A stretch of DNA of 64,000 bases, taken from Hyphomicrobiales bacterium (GTDB taxonomy: Bacteria; Pseudomonadota; Alphaproteobacteria; Rhizobiales; Rhizobiaceae). Shown here in pieces: positions 62,801-64,000 of this stretch (the first letter of the stretch is position 1; every line of letters starts with the position of its first letter). The stretch covers positions 124,001 through 188,000 of the forward strand of contig UBUL01000019.1 in the NCBI GenBank assembly GCA_900468625.1. The letters are read 5' to 3'. The notes below the pieces were generated by a model. The model saw nothing but the letters and a program-made list of their open reading frames with translations, did not search any database and was not told where the DNA came from. A program made the translations under genes and the position numbers.

Positions 62801-64000
62801 TCACGCGGACTTCGTGATCCATCCCTTGATAAATGCAGGCACTGACTCGAGCGGAAGCAGTTCGACCAACATGCGCAGCGAGTACAGCCCGCTAAGAGCC
62901 ACAGCGACGAAGCCAATCACCATCGCCGACCACGGCGGCAAGACCAAGAAGGCCGAAAACACCAATCCTGATGCTGGCAGGAAAAGCAGCGTGTGCCTAC
63001 GATTGGCCACGGACCAGCGGAAGCCGGTAAGCCGCCGCACGATCACGTAAATCAGGATACCGTGCCAGATATAGAGGCCGAAAAATGCCATGCCGGCTCC
63101 TGGCGCGCCGAGCTTCGATACGAAGAGCCAGGCCAGCCCCACATGCACCAGCGTCGCCGCTACCTCCGTCAAGAAGAAAATAGTCTGCGCACCCTTCGCC
63201 ACGACGATGAAACCCATCGGCCACGCGACGATCCTGAGCATCATTCCCAGGCATATCCAGCGCAGAAGTTCCACGGCTCCATGAAACTCCGCGGAATAGA
63301 ACAAACTCATCATGAGCGGCGCCAGTGTCAACGTGGCAAGCAGACCGGGGCCGGCGAGCAGTATGCTAATTTCTGTCTGCTCATTGACCAGCCGGTTGCA
63401 TTCGGCATGGTTGTCTGCGGTCGCAGTCAAGCGCGGATAGAAGTCAGTTCCCATCGCCTGCAAAATGAAGCCTGCGTAGAGACCGCCAAGCCCCCAGGCC
63501 GCCTGATATAATCCCGCGGCTGTAGCGCCCCCTTCCTTGAGCATAATGAGCCGGATCGCATAGGCTGCGCCAAAAGTCAGCAGCCCGCTTGCCATGAAGA
63601 CGATGCCAAGCCTGAACAACATGTTGCCTTCTCGGCTAAACTGGCGCATCGACATTGGAGGCGGGTTTGCGCCTATCCGTCTGCTGTACCACCAGGTGGA
63701 AAGGGTTGTGACTGCCGCTACCGCCACGACGGAAGGTGCGATGGCGTGTGCGCCGAAAAGGTAGATCAGCGGGACACTGATCAAGGTGCCGAAAAAACCT
63801 GCGAGCACGTTGATGCGTGCAAGATTTGCAATGCCCCGCAATCCCTGAATCAAAGCAGTCTGCCCAGACGACACCACGCGGAAAAATACACCAAGGGAGA
63901 GCAGTGCAATGCCGCCGGCATGCTGATAGTCGCCGAAGGTAAAATTCGAGACCGGAAATGCCAGCGCGGCCAGGAAGAGTGCGCCAAACAAGCCGAGCAC
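62801..64000 (-). CDS. lipopolysaccharide/exopolysaccharide flippase (Wzx-like), partial
   Basis: At least 399 residues of an integral membrane protein with about ten hydrophobic helices remain; the N-terminus lies outside the window. Composition and segments such as GLYQAAWGLGGLYAGFILQAMGTD (two adjacent pieces) and LRWICLGMMLRIVAWPMGF fit MATE-like polysaccharide flippases. It would move the lipid-linked repeat unit across the inner membrane. It converges on the aminotransferase gene with a 41-base gap. Confidence 0.82.
   Translation of the reverse strand: MLGLFGALFLAALAFPVSNFTFGDYQHAGGIALLSLGVFFRVVSSGQTALIQGLRGIANLARINVLAGFFGTLISVPLIYLFGAHAIAPSVVAVAAVTTLSTWWYSRRIGANPPPMSMRQFSREGNMLFRLGIVFMASGLLTFGAAYAIRLIMLKEGGATAAGLYQAAWGLGGLYAGFILQAMGTDFYPRLTATADNHAECNRLVNEQTEISILLAGPGLLATLTLAPLMMSLFYSAEFHGAVELLRWICLGMMLRIVAWPMGFIVVAKGAQTIFFLTEVAATLVHVGLAWLFVSKLGAPGAGMAFFGLYIWHGILIYVIVRRLTGFRWSVANRRHTLLFLPASGLVFSAFLVLPPWSAMVIGFVAVALSGLYSLRMLVELLPLESVPAFIKGWITKSA

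Overview
The window looks like part of a Rhizobium/Agrobacterium-type alphaproteobacterial genome. Supporting signs are high-GC coding sequence, a DUF982 gene, HWE-family histidine kinases, a likely EcfG-type promoter, rhizobial IS remnants (IS1595, IS3, IS110) and a large exopolysaccharide locus. The replicon (chromosome, chromid or plasmid) cannot be told from the sequence. No rRNA, tRNA or CRISPR array was seen.

Layout. (1) 1-4.8 kb: an IS1595 relic, a small coiled-coil protein, two paralogous PAS-HWE kinases placed tail to tail, a single-domain response regulator and a LacI relic. (2) 4.9-13.1 kb: one + strand catabolic cluster with a polar amino acid-type ABC importer, two NodB-fold hydrolases, an MmgE/PrpD protein, an argininosuccinate-lyase-like enzyme and a LysR regulator. 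The epimerase plus C-N lyase pairing suggests breakdown of an N-substituted aspartate or aminopolycarboxylate. (3) 14-27.2 kb: a uronate/aldonate regulon. It has a Zn dehydrogenase, UxuB, UxuA, a cyclase-family hydrolase and a ribose-type ABC importer on the - strand, and a GntR/FCD regulator and a TRAP transporter on the + strand. Two promoters, one for each transporter operon, carry the same palindrome in the -35/-10 spacer.

(4) 27.3-37.5 kb: an accessory stretch with a Tat-exported Hint-domain protein, an ATPase preceded by a dyad-repeat array, and a type I secretion pair. The secretion pair is encoded next to two divergent glycine-rich repeat proteins, which are probably its substrates. 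A LuxR-type regulator with a pseudo-receiver domain follows. Several strong hairpins sit in this region. (5) 37.9-64 kb: an exopolysaccharide locus. It contains GDP-fucose synthesis (gmd, fcl), a Wzc-like autokinase, four glycosyltransferases outside the GT26 enzyme, a Wzy-like polymerase, a beta-helix protein, a GT26 transferase, a WbaP-type initiating transferase and a UDP-xylose synthase. It also has a second pseudo-receiver LuxR regulator, an amino-sugar operon and a Wzx-like flippase cut by the window end.

The least explained parts are the type I secretion/glycine-rich repeat module (30.7-36.2 kb) and the amidohydrolase-epimerase-lyase cluster (4.9-12.1 kb).
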